Source: Schoenoplectus triqueter (Eukaryota; Streptophyta; Magnoliopsida; Poales; Cyperaceae). Taken from it: DNA of 20,234 bases. How positions within the stretch are numbered: position 1 is the first letter of the stretch; every line of letters begins with the position of its first letter. The notes below the pieces were generated by a model. That model searched no databases and had not been told where the DNA came from. It saw nothing but the letters and a program-made list of their open reading frames with translations. The translations under genes were made by a program, and so were the position numbers. The DNA is taken from NCBI GenBank assembly GCA_964058805.1, contig CAXKVV010001614.1, positions 1 through 20,234 of the forward strand, written 5' to 3'. Below are positions 1-9,838 of this stretch, in pieces.

Positions 1-447
1 AACCCTCTAAGCTTAAACTGAGCATTGTTCTTAACGCTTCAATGAAAAGTAAAGAGAAGGTAAAAAAATATTCACATATACATTAGTGTTGCGTGGATGT
101 GACATGCAATGAGCGCATCAATATATAGACAGATCTCGTGAAGATGATGAACGGTGTGGCTCTGGCGGTGTGGGGTGCGGGTTGCAACTAAGGAGTTCGC
201 CCAAAAGTTTTTCCAAATTTTTTTACGTACCCAAACTCTACTTCCCCCGCTGTGGGTCACACTAAGGACAAATGCGGTATGCACGCCCTTATTCATTATT
301 TTTCAGATTTTTGAGGTTAAGATCGATCTTTTGCCTCCTTTCTTTCTCCAATAAATATATGTGGACATTTATTTCTACAATGCAATTAATAAAATAAAAA
401 CCATTAAAACATGAAAAAATGGCTAAAATAAATAAAAACCCAAAAAA
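1..447. other. Intergenic, nothing recognised
   Basis: AT-rich plant intergenic DNA with a more GC-rich patch around 150-290. Short open frames exist on both strands, but none resembles a known protein or shows a splice pattern. The motif CCCCGCTGTG occurs here near 246 and again near 887, which may reflect a shared dispersed repeat; I could not identify it. Confidence 0.5.
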
Positions 448-455
448 TCCAAAAG

Positions 456-515
456 AAAACTTGAATTGCCTCCCAAACGGTACTTTATTTGATCGTTCAG
501 CTCGACCATGTTTCA
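456..515. repeat. Possible Ty3/gypsy-derived scrap
   Basis: The stretch holds TTGCCTCCCAAACGGTACTT followed about 20 bases later by AGCTCGACC. I recall this combination (a TTGCCTCCCAA box, then a GC-TTT block, then AGCTCGAC) as recurring in plant Ty3/gypsy elements of the Athila/Tat type. Only about 60 bp match and there is no coding capacity, so this is a memory-based pattern match and needs a repeat-library search. Confidence 0.25.
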
Positions 516-531
516 TCATCCATCTGATGTG

Positions 532-1065
532 TTGGAGAGAGAATTGTAGCTCTTCTCTCCACCTGATATTCCTCTTGCACAACAAATCTATTTTTTTTTC
601 ACTCTGAGAGTGCCAAACTGTTTAATCATAATAATTATTTTAGGATTTCCATGAGTCATCCTAAAAGCTATTTTTTTTTTACTTTGCTGGTGTTCTTCGA
701 GTCATCATGTCTTACAACCTCTTTTGGTGATTTCTTCTTAATATTTTCATTGTCATTCTTCTTTTTAGATGGATTAACAACTTCAAACCTGCAGCAATAT
801 TCTATCGTATTTTTTGATAACAAATTCAATCTTCTCTTTTCCAAAGTTAAGAGAAAATTTACCACTTTTAACATTAATGTATGCCCCCGCTGTGACTAGA
901 AAGAGAAGAATTGAGGAATGAGAGTCAATTTTCTACATCAATCACGATAAAATTAGCCAGGAAGAAAAAATTTCTCAGGAAAGGTCCTCAAGAATGCTGA
1001 TAGAAATCCTAATTAATCCATCGGCTAATTATAATAGCTTTTCATCAGTTTTAAATTCCCAAAAC
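532..1065. other. Intergenic, decayed repeat DNA
   Basis: No recognisable gene. It lies on the 3' side of the minus-strand copia gag remnant at 1066-1308 and may be decayed internal sequence of that element, but reading frames on the minus strand are closed by several stops. A lysine-rich open frame at 668-874 on the minus strand has no family features that I recognise. Confidence 0.4.
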
Positions 1066-1308
1066 CTAATGTTTCAAAAACAAATTTTGACATGAGATTG
1101 ACACTTGTCCTTGCATTTTTAAATTTGACTTTATCTTAGCCTCATCAATAAAACTCATCAAATCATAGACTCTGAGAACCAGAAGAACTTGCAATTCCCA
1201 AAGCAAGTAATTATGTTGATTCAGGATAGTATGAATATGATGAAAAAACTGGATTGGTTGATTATTGCGCAGAGTCGAGATTTACATGGTGAAATTCGTT
1301 CCAGACAT
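1066..1308 (-). pseudogene. Ty1/copia gag N-terminal remnant
   Basis: Read on the minus strand from an ATG at 1308, this frame gives a copia gag N-terminus: a segment like LNQHNYLLWELQVLLVLR is the conserved start of copia capsid proteins, where a loop ending in NYLLW precedes a helix and then a DLxxFID-type motif, here DLMSFID. An in-frame TAA lies nine codons after the start and another stop closes the frame at 1066-1068, so it is broken. The primer-binding site and LTR lie directly upstream on the same strand, in the right order and spacing for a copia 5' end. The rest of the element cannot be followed. Confidence 0.6.
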
Positions 1309-1372
1309 GATCAAGAAAGAGAAAAAGAACCGCAAGAGATAAGATAAAGACAACTGAGCGTTTGCTCAGAGC

Positions 1373-1384
1373 GCTTTGATACCA
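1373..1384 (-). other. Retrotransposon primer-binding site
   Basis: On the minus strand this reads TGGTATCAAAGC, one base from TGGTATCAGAGC, the initiator-methionine tRNA primer site typical of plant Ty1/copia elements. It lies between the LTR-like sequence (higher coordinates) and the gag remnant (lower coordinates), as expected for a minus-strand element. Confidence 0.65.
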
Positions 1385-1386
1385 TA

Positions 1387-1662
1387 TAATAAGAGCTGAA
1401 TTCTACTCACTTGAGTAATTTGAAAATAATTTTATTAAATCTTATCTTACATTACAATCAATTCAATCACATATTTATATCTATCATTTACAACAGCTTT
1501 CAACTTCTAACTAACTGTTACAGTAAAAACAAACTCCAACTAACTTCACTAACTTCGTGACTCTGTGTCTCTCTCCATTTCTTCAACACTGGACTTCTCC
1601 ACTGCATTACTTCTTACACGCAACAAATCCCAAATATCAAATATCTCTGTATCAACTCAACA
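1387..1662 (-). repeat. Relic copia 5' LTR (minus strand)
   Basis: On the minus strand it starts TGTTGAGTTGATACAG, holds a TATA-like GATATAAATATG around 1470-1485 and ends just before the primer-binding site. Its size, about 276 bp, is normal for a copia LTR. The downstream end lacks a clean CA and no partner LTR was seen, so the exact limits are approximate. It belongs with the gag remnant at 1066-1308. Confidence 0.5.
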
Positions 1663-1990
1663 CTTTTTTCAAGACTTTAATTAATTAAATTGAGGCTTGG
1701 AGAGCATATCGAACATTGAACGCTCTAGAATAACAACAAACGAGAACATACTTCTCTTTAAGCTTCGTAATGCTATTTAATCAAGTGATTCAATACATTG
1801 CTAATCCGAAAATATTATTTAATCTTACACAATAATCAAATGGAAGAAAATAATCCAACGCTATTCTAAAAAAATGCGTTTAAATTATATTCAAATTTTT
1901 GAATGAAAATAATAGAAATTTTCTCGGATTAGTGCAGACCTTATGGACTCAAATAGAGAATATAACATCTGAATTCAATTTTTTTGGGTT
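1663..1990. other. Intergenic, nothing recognised
   Basis: AT-rich sequence between the relic LTR and the degenerate inverted repeat. No coding frame, RNA gene or clean repeat was seen. Confidence 0.5.
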
Positions 1991-2693
1991 AATATCATAT
2001 TTACCCTTCAATTCTTCACTAAATTTATATTCATCCATCAACTTTTTAGATCCTTTCGTATTTATCTATATAATCTTTATTATATCTAATATATATTCTT
2101 AAACACATTAAATTCTTTTATATTAACTCATAAACTCTCAAATATATCATTAAATTTAGATATTTATCCATCACTAAAATAATTATTTATTAAAATATTT
2201 TATATATATCCAATAATTATTTATGATAGTTTGTATATTTTTAACTTTTTATATTTATTCATAAAATTAAATTTATTTAGATCGATTTGGTAGATATTAT
2301 TTGATTATTTTTCTTAATCTAACCCGATGTAACCCATTCATTTTAGTTTCAAGTCAAATCAAGAAAATTAAACAATATCAATCAAATCAAATTTAAATTA
2401 ATCTAATTTTATGAATAAATAAAGAAAGATTTCATAAGTTAATACTATATAATATATTTTAAATACTTATTAGATACATATGAACATATTTTATTTGATA
2501 TATTTTAATTTATGGATAAATATGAAAGAATTCAAAGTGTTTAAGAATATATTTGATATATTAAATAGTATATGAATAAATATGAAATGATTTAAAGAGT
2601 TAATGGATAAATATGATATATTAAGAGCTGATCGGTAACTATGAAATTTAAAAATAATTGAATAAGAAGAGTTGAAGGATAAATATAATATTT
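1991..2693. repeat. Degenerate ~0.7-kb inverted repeat
   Basis: Two arms match in reverse-complement along their length. The left arm starts AATATCATATTTACCCTTCA, and the right arm read backwards starts AATATTATATTTATCCTTCA. Inner pairs also match, such as ATTCTTAAACACATTAAATT with ATTCTTAAACACTTTGAATT, and a pair near the centre around GATATTATTTGATT. Each arm itself contains diverged ATATTTATCCAT-type units. This is the structure of an old foldback or MITE-like element. No target duplication or sharp ends could be fixed. Confidence 0.5.
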
Positions 2694-2866
2694 ATTTATT
2701 TATTTATTTTGTTTTTAAATAGTTTCAGGTTCAATTTTAGTATTTTCTTCAAAAAAAATAATCAATGTCTCATGCAAGGACATTTGTTTATTTGAGTCTG
2801 GAATCTCCGAGATAAGCCCTGAAACAGTAAAACCGCTTCTCATCACACGCTCACCCTGTCACACAC
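2694..2866 (+). promoter_or_regulatory. Proximal upstream region of GTPase gene
   Basis: This interval separates the inverted repeat from the CobW-type gene. It begins with TATTTATTTATTTATTTT and becomes more GC-rich before the ATG at 2867, with CT- and CA-rich 5'UTR-like sequence at about 2836-2865. No convincing TATA box at a normal distance was seen, so the promoter assignment rests on position alone. Confidence 0.3.
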
Positions 2867-5800
2867 ATGGCGGCGTTCTCAACAGACCTCGCCACCGTCT
2901 TCTCGGGCTTGGCCAGGTGGCGCTCGGCGGCGCCAATCAGCGGCCTCCGCTCTCGGCTCCTCCCACTGCCTAGGACTAGCTTCTTCGCTTCATCCCGTTT
3001 GCGCCTCTACACAACCGCAATCCCCGGACTGAGAGCTGATATCGGACTCCGCCGGCGGTTTGCCACGTCAATGGACGCACCGCCGACAGAGGAGGATGAA
3101 GATTGCCCCGGTGTGATGGAGATGATTGAACCTGATAATCGCATCCCTGCTACAATTATTACTGGATTTCTTGGCTCCGGAAAGGTACAAGAAAACATTC
3201 AGTTTTGAGGACATTATTTATGTTTCTTTTCAGGGTTTATTCGTACTTACATATTTGGGGATCGATTTCTTTCAATTATTCTTAAAACATCAAGTAATTA
3301 ATCTGGATAAAGTTACTATTTAGTGAGGAAAATGTTTGTACTTTGCTACTCCACTAACATATAAAATCTGTACAAGCTTCTATACCATCATATGATTAAT
3401 TTACTTCTCTAAAGCACGGGAATTGGAAATTCCTTCTACATGCCACACAAGCTTATGTGTCTCCAAGATTTGTGACTAATATTGCATAAGTTTTAAAAAA
3501 AATATGCTTTGGTTTTTTATGCATTGTTTACTTGTTTGTTGAAGACAACTTTGTTGAATCACATCTTGACTGCCAACCATGGGAAGAAGATAGCTGTTAT
3601 TGAAAATGAGGTATTTTTCCCCTTCTATACATGAGAATTCTATTCTTTAATTTTTACTTTGGTTCATAAAGAGGCAAACATCGATGCTGGATTTTAATAT
3701 TGTAGGTTTTGTTTTTGTTTTCCTCATTTTTTTTTTCATTATTAAGTATGGAGAGATAGATATTGATGGTTCATTAGTTGCTGCTAAATCTGCTGGAGCT
3801 GAGGATATAGTAATGTTGAACAATGGTTGTTTATGCTGCACTGTGAGGGGTGATCTTGTTAGAATGATCGGTGAATTAGTTGATCGGAAGAAGGGGAAGT
3901 TTGACCACATTGTAATAGAAACAACAGGTAAGTTAAGCATTTGTTCCTCTTTCTGTAAATTAGTTGATAAGAAGAAGTGGAAGTTTGACCACCTTGTAAT
4001 AGAAACAACAGGTAATAAAGCATTTGTTCCCCTTGTGATAAATATACATCTCTGATAAGTATCCAAGAATAATATAAAAATGATAAGAGCGAGATGGGTT
4101 ACATGCTTTTTAGTTCTTTTCTTGGCCATTGTTTGATGATTAAGCATCTTTTCTAAGTAAAGAATGGTTGAGTACAAAATAGCAGTACAAACAATAAATA
4201 GGAGCAACCAGCACAAAAATGTATCAAGTTGGTGGAACACTTCTGGTCTATAATCCTTGCTTCTGTTCTAATGAATTACTTGGATACTTGCTCATAATTT
4301 AATGTCTTTAAAATTGATCCCAGGTCTAGCCAATCCAGCACCTATTATCCAGACATTTTACGCTGAAGATAAAATTTTCAATGACGTGAAGTTGGATGGT
4401 GTTGTTACTCTGGTTGATGCAAAACACGTCGGTTTCCGTTTGGATGAGGTAAAACCCAAAGGTGTGGTTAATGAAGCTGTTGAGCAGATCGCATATGCTG
4501 ATAGAATCATTGTCAATAAGGTAAAATTTGATATACTAATACCATATGCTTCTTTCATTTGTACAGAGTTCAATTAAGCGAATCCTTGGGGGAAAATAAT
4601 TTGATATGTTGCTTATGTTTCTAAATGTCCATTGCAAGTGTATTTATGTCTTCAATTTCTTCATGTTCAGTTTAGGATTTTTTTTATAATAATAATACTT
4701 GATGAAGTTTCTTGTACAATTTCAGTATTTTCTCACCGGTTATATTTTGTTTCAATCCAGATTGACCTTGTTGGGGAGAAGCAAATTTCTTCATTGGTAC
4801 AGCGTATCAAGGTGAGTTCAAACACATTTTATTTATCTTCATACATGATAGTTATGTGCTCTTACAAAATGAATTTACTGGTTGTGGTTTGTATATAGGG
4901 CTCATTTATTACAAATTCTTGTGAATTAGGAGCTTGTGCGGGCTTTGTTTGTTTTAAAAGAATAGCAAGGTCAAATATCTCCTATGTCCAGTTATCTTAG
5001 TATTATATGGTTTCTATTAATAACACAGAATATCAATGGAATGGCTCATTTGATGAAAGCTGAGTATGGTAAAGTCGACCTTGATTATGTTCTTGGTATT
5101 GGAGGATTTGATCTGGAAAGGTAGTTGATATTTCCTTCTCCCTTTTTTTTCCCTTTTTTTCTTTACACTGAAATATGCTAGCATCTATCTTCCTGTATTA
5201 ATCGAACTCAATCATCAGTTCATCATATTGAACCTATTGCTTATGTTGATCTTTTCAGTACTCCACATCGATAAGTTCATCATTTATTGTTATTTTTCAG
5301 GATTGAAAGTGCTGTTAATGAGGACTTGCATGAAGACCACAAACATGAACACGATCATCACCATGATCATGACCATCAACACGAGCATCATCACCATCAT
5401 GACCATGGACATGGTTTGTAACTTCATATCACATACTCAAATCTACTATGTTAAACTGTAAACATGTAGTGGTTCATTAGTTTATGTGAAAAATGCTTTG
5501 TTGCATGTGGTGCAGATCATCATGAGCATGATCATACCCATGATCCTGGTGTCTCTTCTGTAAGCATTGTTTGTGAAGGGAATTTGGATATTCAGAAGGT
5601 TAATGTCTTCATTTATTAGTAGTTCACTCTTGTTCTGATTGTTTGCAAAGCTAATCAGACCCTTTGAGTTTTGCCAAACCTTGTTGAGTTCTCTGTTTGT
5701 TTACACAATTGATTTACAGCTTTAGATCAGTGACGTTGTTAATATAGCTCCATATTAACTGGTAGGTGTTAGTAGGTATCTATGGGCCTGATGTAGGATT

Positions 5801-6422
5801 ACACGTGAGATATATTTCTTAATCGCAAAAATTTGATCTGTCCTGCTTGTAACATTCCATCTGAAATCTGAATCAGTCTGATCTGTAATGCTCAAGTACC
5901 TGTACCTGTACGCTTACTGCTGCTCCTAAGGTTTTGAGATTATCTGTCTATAAAGTTATATTTATTCCAGTGGTATAAATATTTTAATGGCATATACTTG
6001 TGTGTGCAGATTGATATGTGGCTAGGAAATCTGTTGGTGGAACGCAGTGAGGACATATACAGAATGAAAGGGATTCTCTCTGTTGATGGCATGCCAGAAC
6101 GATTCGTTTTTCAGGTTTCGTTTTGTACTCTTTTTTTTTTCACCCCTTTGAAGTTTGTTCTTTTATTTCCTTCCGTCTTTAACCTTATATAGTTACATCT
6201 TGACATAAGAAACTTCAATAAACAAACAATTGGTAATTTATGTTGATTAATGACTCTTTCATCTTCTTTTTTTGGTTGATACAGGGAGTGCATGATATAT
6301 TCCAAGGATCTCCTGAAAGACCATGGCGTCCTGATGAACAAAGAACGAACAAAATTGTTTTCATAGGGAAGAAGCTTGATGCTCAAGAGCTAGAAAAGGG
6401 CTTCAAGTCGTGCTTGCTATGA
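2867..6422 (+). CDS. CobW/COG0523 GTPase, probably plastid, 10 exons
   Basis: Exons: 2867-3184, 3545-3610, 3747-3927, 4324-4520, 4761-4811, 5029-5120, 5301-5413, 5516-5598, 6010-6114, 6285-6422. All introns are GT-AG; the joined frame is 1344 nt, 447 residues. It belongs to the G3E family of metal-handling GTPases (CobW/P47K), closest in my memory to Arabidopsis PTAC17 (At1g80480) and At1g15730. Seen: an Arg/Ser-rich N-terminus (about 1-68) like a transit peptide; Walker A GFLGSGKTT (100-108); metal-site motif GCLCC with C156, C158 and C159; ETTG (186-189) followed by LANP; NKID base-recognition motif (253-256) formed across a splice; a His/Asp/Glu-rich loop (about 312-348); then the CobW C-terminal domain ending at 447. 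All hallmark motifs are intact. Known role of the family: GTP-dependent delivery of a metal, often zinc, to client proteins. Plastid location is inferred. Intron 3 carries a duplicated exon end (see separate entry). Confidence 0.93.
3928..4011 (+). other. Duplicated exon-3 end with second splice donor
   Basis: The sequence at 3958-4035 repeats 3874-3951 with few changes at a constant offset of 84 bp. It covers the last 54 nt of exon 3, the donor and the start of the intron. The normal donor is GTAAGT at 3928; the copy has GTAATA at 4012. The 84 bp hold no stop and keep the frame, so use of the second donor would insert 28 residues, starting KLSICSSFC and ending in a second ETTG, between ETTG and LANP of the GTPase. 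The first donor fits the consensus better and is probably the main one. Confidence 0.8.
5331..5548 (+). other. Histidine-rich metal-loop coding segment (exons 7-8)
   Basis: Within exons 7 and 8, split by the intron 5414-5515, CAT/CAC, GAT/GAC and GAG codons encode an almost pure His/Asp/Glu tract (about residues 312-348) such as HDHHHDHDHQHEHHHHHDHG. His-rich loops between the GTPase and C-terminal domains are common in COG0523 proteins and are thought to bind zinc or other metals. Such codon runs change length easily by replication slippage. Confidence 0.8.
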
Positions 6423-6961
6423 TCCGTCATACTCTAAATGACCAGATTTAGATTGTACTTTGGTTTTTGATCTTGAAATGGTTGAAGTTCAGTTTCACTA
6501 TTAGAGCTGGTATACAAATTTGACTGCATAGACTAGTATAATATGGTTTTGGTTCAAGCATTTGTTGTAGATGGTGTAAACTTCAGGATTTCTGCTTAAG
6601 TTGTAGTATTAACAGAGACTATCAGATTAAAAATGTATTCATATTTTAAGTTCTCATCTACTTGTTTACATGTAATTACCAAAGTCAACTAAAAATCGAC
6701 AAGGCTAGCTTGACCTCCACATCAAAAATGATATACTACCACCTAATCAGAAACGATTGAGATGATGAAGACAATTCTCCACATTTGTACTGCTGCCTCC
6801 TACTTCAGCATAACTAACAATAAGGCGAGCAATTGCGAACTCCCTAGCAGCCAAGCAACACACCGGTGTTCTCCTGCTCTGTCTACTCTTGGCGGTCCCA
6901 TGTTATCTTTGTAACCCCTCCCACCAGCACAACCACTTCCATTGATCTAGGTCCATCTGTC
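6423..6961 (+). other. 3' flank of GTPase gene
   Basis: The first 200 bp or so are T-rich and look like a plant 3'UTR; no canonical AATAAA was seen close to the stop, so the poly(A) site is not placed. From about 6700 the sequence becomes more GC-rich and is not recognised. It ends at the TA that flanks the inverted-repeat element beginning at 6964. Confidence 0.4.
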
Positions 6962-7416
6962 TAGGGTGTAAACCTAACTTATCTGATTTTTATCCGCATT
7001 TTGATCTGAAAAATAATCAAAATTATTCAATCTATATCCGTATTTGAAGATATCCATTCATATCTTTATCCAAAAATTTAAACAGATAAATATATAATTT
7101 GACTATTATCTATCCATATTCAATTGTTTATGTATTATCCATTAATATCTGATATTATCCGAAGGTATTCATATTTGATAGTATCTGATTTTATCAAAAT
7201 ATATATCCAAAAAATTTCATTATATTTTTCTATTAGATCTTTTAGTGTACATTATAAATTTAATTAATCTTATATCTAATGTGTGCTCATATATCATTTT
7301 TTTATAATTCATCATAATTTTGAACTACTAATATAATAATTAATATTTCATTTTAATAATTTCATTATTCTATCAAAAAATAGTGTATAATTATTTTTAA
7401 ATGATACATATAATAT

Positions 7417-7425
7417 TTTTATTTA
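7417..7425. repeat. Left target-site duplication TTTTATTTA
   Basis: Nine bases identical to 7982-7990 on the other side of the 556-bp element. The match is exact, although the sequence is AT-rich and therefore less specific than a mixed-base site. Confidence 0.75.
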
Positions 7426-7981
7426 GAGTAAATTTTATCGGAGGTCACTAAACATTGCAATTTAACACAAATTAGTTACTCAACTTTCATTTGGCCCTTT
7501 GTGATCATTGAACTTTCGATTTGTTCCGATAAATGTACTCCGTTACCTTTTCCATCCAAAAACTAACAGAAGAAATACATTCATTTATCCAAATACATTA
7601 ATCACTTATTTAAATACTTCAATAATTAATTTAAATACTTGAATTACTTATCTAAATACATGAGTAACTTTATTATCTAAATATCTAAATCATTTATCTA
7701 AATATTTAAGTTAATTTATCTAAATATCTAAATCACTTTTTAAATATCTGAGTCATTTATCTAAATACTTGAGTCACTTATTTAATTATTTAAATATTTA
7801 TGATTCTTCTGTTAGTTTTGGATGTAAAAACTAACGTAATGCTTTAATCGAAACAAATTGAAAGTTCAGAGGTCACCGAGTGACAAATTGAAAGTTCAGA
7901 GGTCACCGAGTGACAAATGAAAGTTGAATGATTAATTCGTGACAAATAGGAAAATTTAATGATCTCCGATGAAGTTTATCC
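7426..7981. mobile_element. Mutator-type MITE, 556 bp, 9-bp TSD
   Basis: The ends are long imperfect inverted repeats of about 150 bp. The left terminus starts GAGTAAATTTTATCGGAGGT; the right terminus read in reverse starts GGATAAACTTCATCGGAGAT. The element is flanked by a perfect 9-bp duplication TTTTATTTA at 7417-7425 and 7982-7990. Nine-bp target duplications with long inverted repeats are typical of Mutator-like elements. There is no transposase frame, so it is non-autonomous. The middle (about 7560-7800) is a run of diverged units of about 25 bp built on TTATCTAAATACTTGAGTCA. Confidence 0.85.
7855..7914. repeat. Perfect 30-bp tandem duplication in MITE arm
   Basis: Two identical adjacent 30-bp copies (7855-7884 and 7885-7914) start AAATTGAAAGTTCAGAGGTC. 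They lie only in the right arm; the left arm has one equivalent. Identity suggests a recent slippage or gene-conversion event after the arms had diverged. Confidence 0.9.
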
Positions 7982-7990
7982 TTTTATTTA
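7982..7990. repeat. Right target-site duplication TTTTATTTA
   Basis: Exact partner of 7417-7425; it starts at the base after the inverted-repeat terminus that ends GAAGTTTATCC. Confidence 0.75.
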
Positions 7991-8113
7991 ATATCTAAAA
8001 TATATTTATATTCGGAATTTCGGATATTCATCGAATATCTAATCCGTTTCTTAAGAAAATATATAATGAGTGTAAATACAATATAATCATCATTTGTCCA
8101 TATCCAATCTGTT

Positions 8114-8356
8114 TTACACCCTACCTCGATCCCCATTTGGTTTCCACATGTACCACCTTCCTCCATCAATCCACACCATCATCAAATCCGCCATCCTCTT
8201 GAAATTCACCGCAATATCCCTCTCGGCTCCTCCTGGATGTACTTTTGTGCTGTAGATGCATCCCATAAGGTTGACTGTGTTCCTCACATGCAATCGGGAT
8301 GGCCAAAATACTTCCCTGTCGTGCCTGACATGGTTGTGATTTGTCTCCTCCTCCAT
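8114..8356 (-). pseudogene. Possible decayed gene fragment, weak OSB-like motif
   Basis: A minus-strand frame without a clear gene structure encodes WPSRLHVRNTVNLMG. Its order of a W-P-rich start and an N-x-VNL-x-G motif recalls the start of the single-strand-binding domain in plant organellar OSB proteins, but nothing further along supports this. If the TA-flanked element at 6964-8121 is removed in thought, the frame continues about 20 codons into 6961 and below before a stop. More likely a fragment or chance frame than a gene. Confidence 0.15.
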
Positions 8357-9838
8357 GTATGACAGTAATTTATTATAGTTTTTTTTATTTGTATGATAGT
8401 GAAGTTCATTTAATGATAATAAATCCTACATTTAATCACAACCGTTGTGATTTAATAACAGCGGATGACAGTGAGAAAAATATGACAATGAATACGGATC
8501 CCAATAACATCATCTCTCCCTCCACGGCAATGCAATAGTAACCCGAACACAGGCTGTACGTCGTGTGGAACATCATATTGTGCATTTGTGGTGTATAGAT
8601 CCGGTCTTTTCAACTTAGAAATGTAATAATAACTAGCATACATTAAACATTCATTAGCTTTTAAGTATTTTTGACTGATTATTACTTTGCGCATTCCAAA
8701 TTTAAGGTATGATATCATTATGACAAGATATAACAAATTTTTATTTTGTAGTTTTATTAAATAAAGTATATTGAGTGGGCTAAAAATTACAAATTTGAAG
8801 GAACCTTGCTTTAATTAAATGAAGAAAAAAAAAATGTTGTTTTGGAATATTTTAAGACAATATAGGAGTTATGCGAGGTGAAAGTGAAACATGAACTATC
8901 AGGCCTCTGTATGACTATAAGGAGCTACTACCTATACTGCTATAATTTTTAGCTGTATTAAATAATATACAATTTCAAGTATTATATATCTACAATTATT
9001 AATTGCTCTCCGACGTATATTTTCCGACAATTTTTTTTATTTAATAAAATTACTTTATACTTTCGAAATTGAAATTACAGCGTTGCATCGACATTAATTA
9101 TTTTTTTGTTACTTACTTATACTATAATGAAACTAGAAAGACAATAATTCACCAAATATAGAAAGTCATTAGAAGAAAGAACGTCGATCAACTGGATTTT
9201 GGAAAATGCCAAACAGCTGAACCGTTCCTTCCAAAGTATTCGGAACAAGATGGGTAAACGTGTTTAACTGATATAATATTTTTTTGAACGTCGAAGGAAT
9301 ATAGGCAACTAATTTCATGAAATTAAAAGAGGTGATTAGTTTCATTCAAAAGAGATGATTACATCATATGAAAATAAAAAGAAGAATAATCTCTCGATCG
9401 AGTTTTCCATCTTAATGGTTCAGTTTTCTTCTCCAATATATATAGAAACAAATTTTGAAGCATAATTCTTCTTTTAAGTTGTTAGGATTGAAATTTTTGT
9501 TGAGCACTTTCTTCAAGACTTTAATTCTTCAATTATCATTTGAATTCAAAGCAATATTCGTCTTCTTTAATAACACATTGCACAATGAACCACGAAGAAA
9601 TGGATGAATAACGGACCAAAATTGTACGAAAAGACAAAATTCAAATAGAAAAAAAAAAAGAGGAGACGGCGGTGAGAGGTGATTCGCCTCTTCCCCACCG
9701 AGAGATTTTTATTTCTAGAGGCGTTTTTTTTAACTGATATAATTTACTTCTGCCGATTTTGAATTATCGGTGCATATCTAAAAAGTTTATCATAATATTA
9801 TATGTTATATATATATATAGAGAGAGAGAGAGTGTGAT
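8357..9838. other. Intergenic, nothing firmly recognised
   Basis: AT-rich DNA with no gene. TAACTGATATAAT occurs near 9266 and again near 9732, and a purine-rich block with a short hairpin lies near 9655-9700. These might be fragments of an old element about 0.5 kb long, but no LTR, primer site or coding trace supports that. The stretch ends in a (TA)n(GA)n microsatellite. Confidence 0.4.
9806..9832. repeat. (TA)n-(GA)n microsatellite
   Basis: Seven TA units run directly into about seven GA units. It lies immediately before the left end of the 378-bp palindrome, which may hide that element's target duplication. Confidence 0.9.

Larger units (their letters stand above)
6964..8121. mobile_element. 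Outer TA-flanked inverted-repeat element with nested insertion
   Basis: The left end reads TA then GGGTGTAAAC; the right end is the reverse complement, GTTTTACACCC then TA. Between them lies low-GC sequence rich in ATATCC/GGATAT motifs with no coding capacity, interrupted by the 556-bp element at 7426-7981. Without that insert it would be about 590 bp. Short matching ends flanked by TA suggest a non-autonomous DNA transposon, but the terminal match is only about 10 bp, so the class is not fixed. Confidence 0.4.

Noticed and set aside
1..12. AACCCTCTAAGC at the window start, like telomere repeats
   Set aside because: Only one telomere-like unit; no tandem array follows.
668..874. Lysine-rich minus-strand open frame
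   Set aside because: No recognisable domain, no start or splice context, and the composition is that of AT-rich DNA.
3647..4240. Long open frame antisense to GTPase exon 3 and intron 3
   Set aside because: It owes its length to the coding strand and the duplicated exon end; no family features of its own.
7560..7800. CRISPR-like regular repeats
   Set aside because: Plant nuclear context; units are diverged with no unique spacers of fixed size. Better read as a minisatellite within a MITE.
1657..9545. Shared TTCAAGACTTTAATT near 1669 and near 9512, suggesting two copies of one LTR
   Set aside because: Similarity is confined to about 30 bp and does not extend either way; no LTR ends or primer site near 9512.
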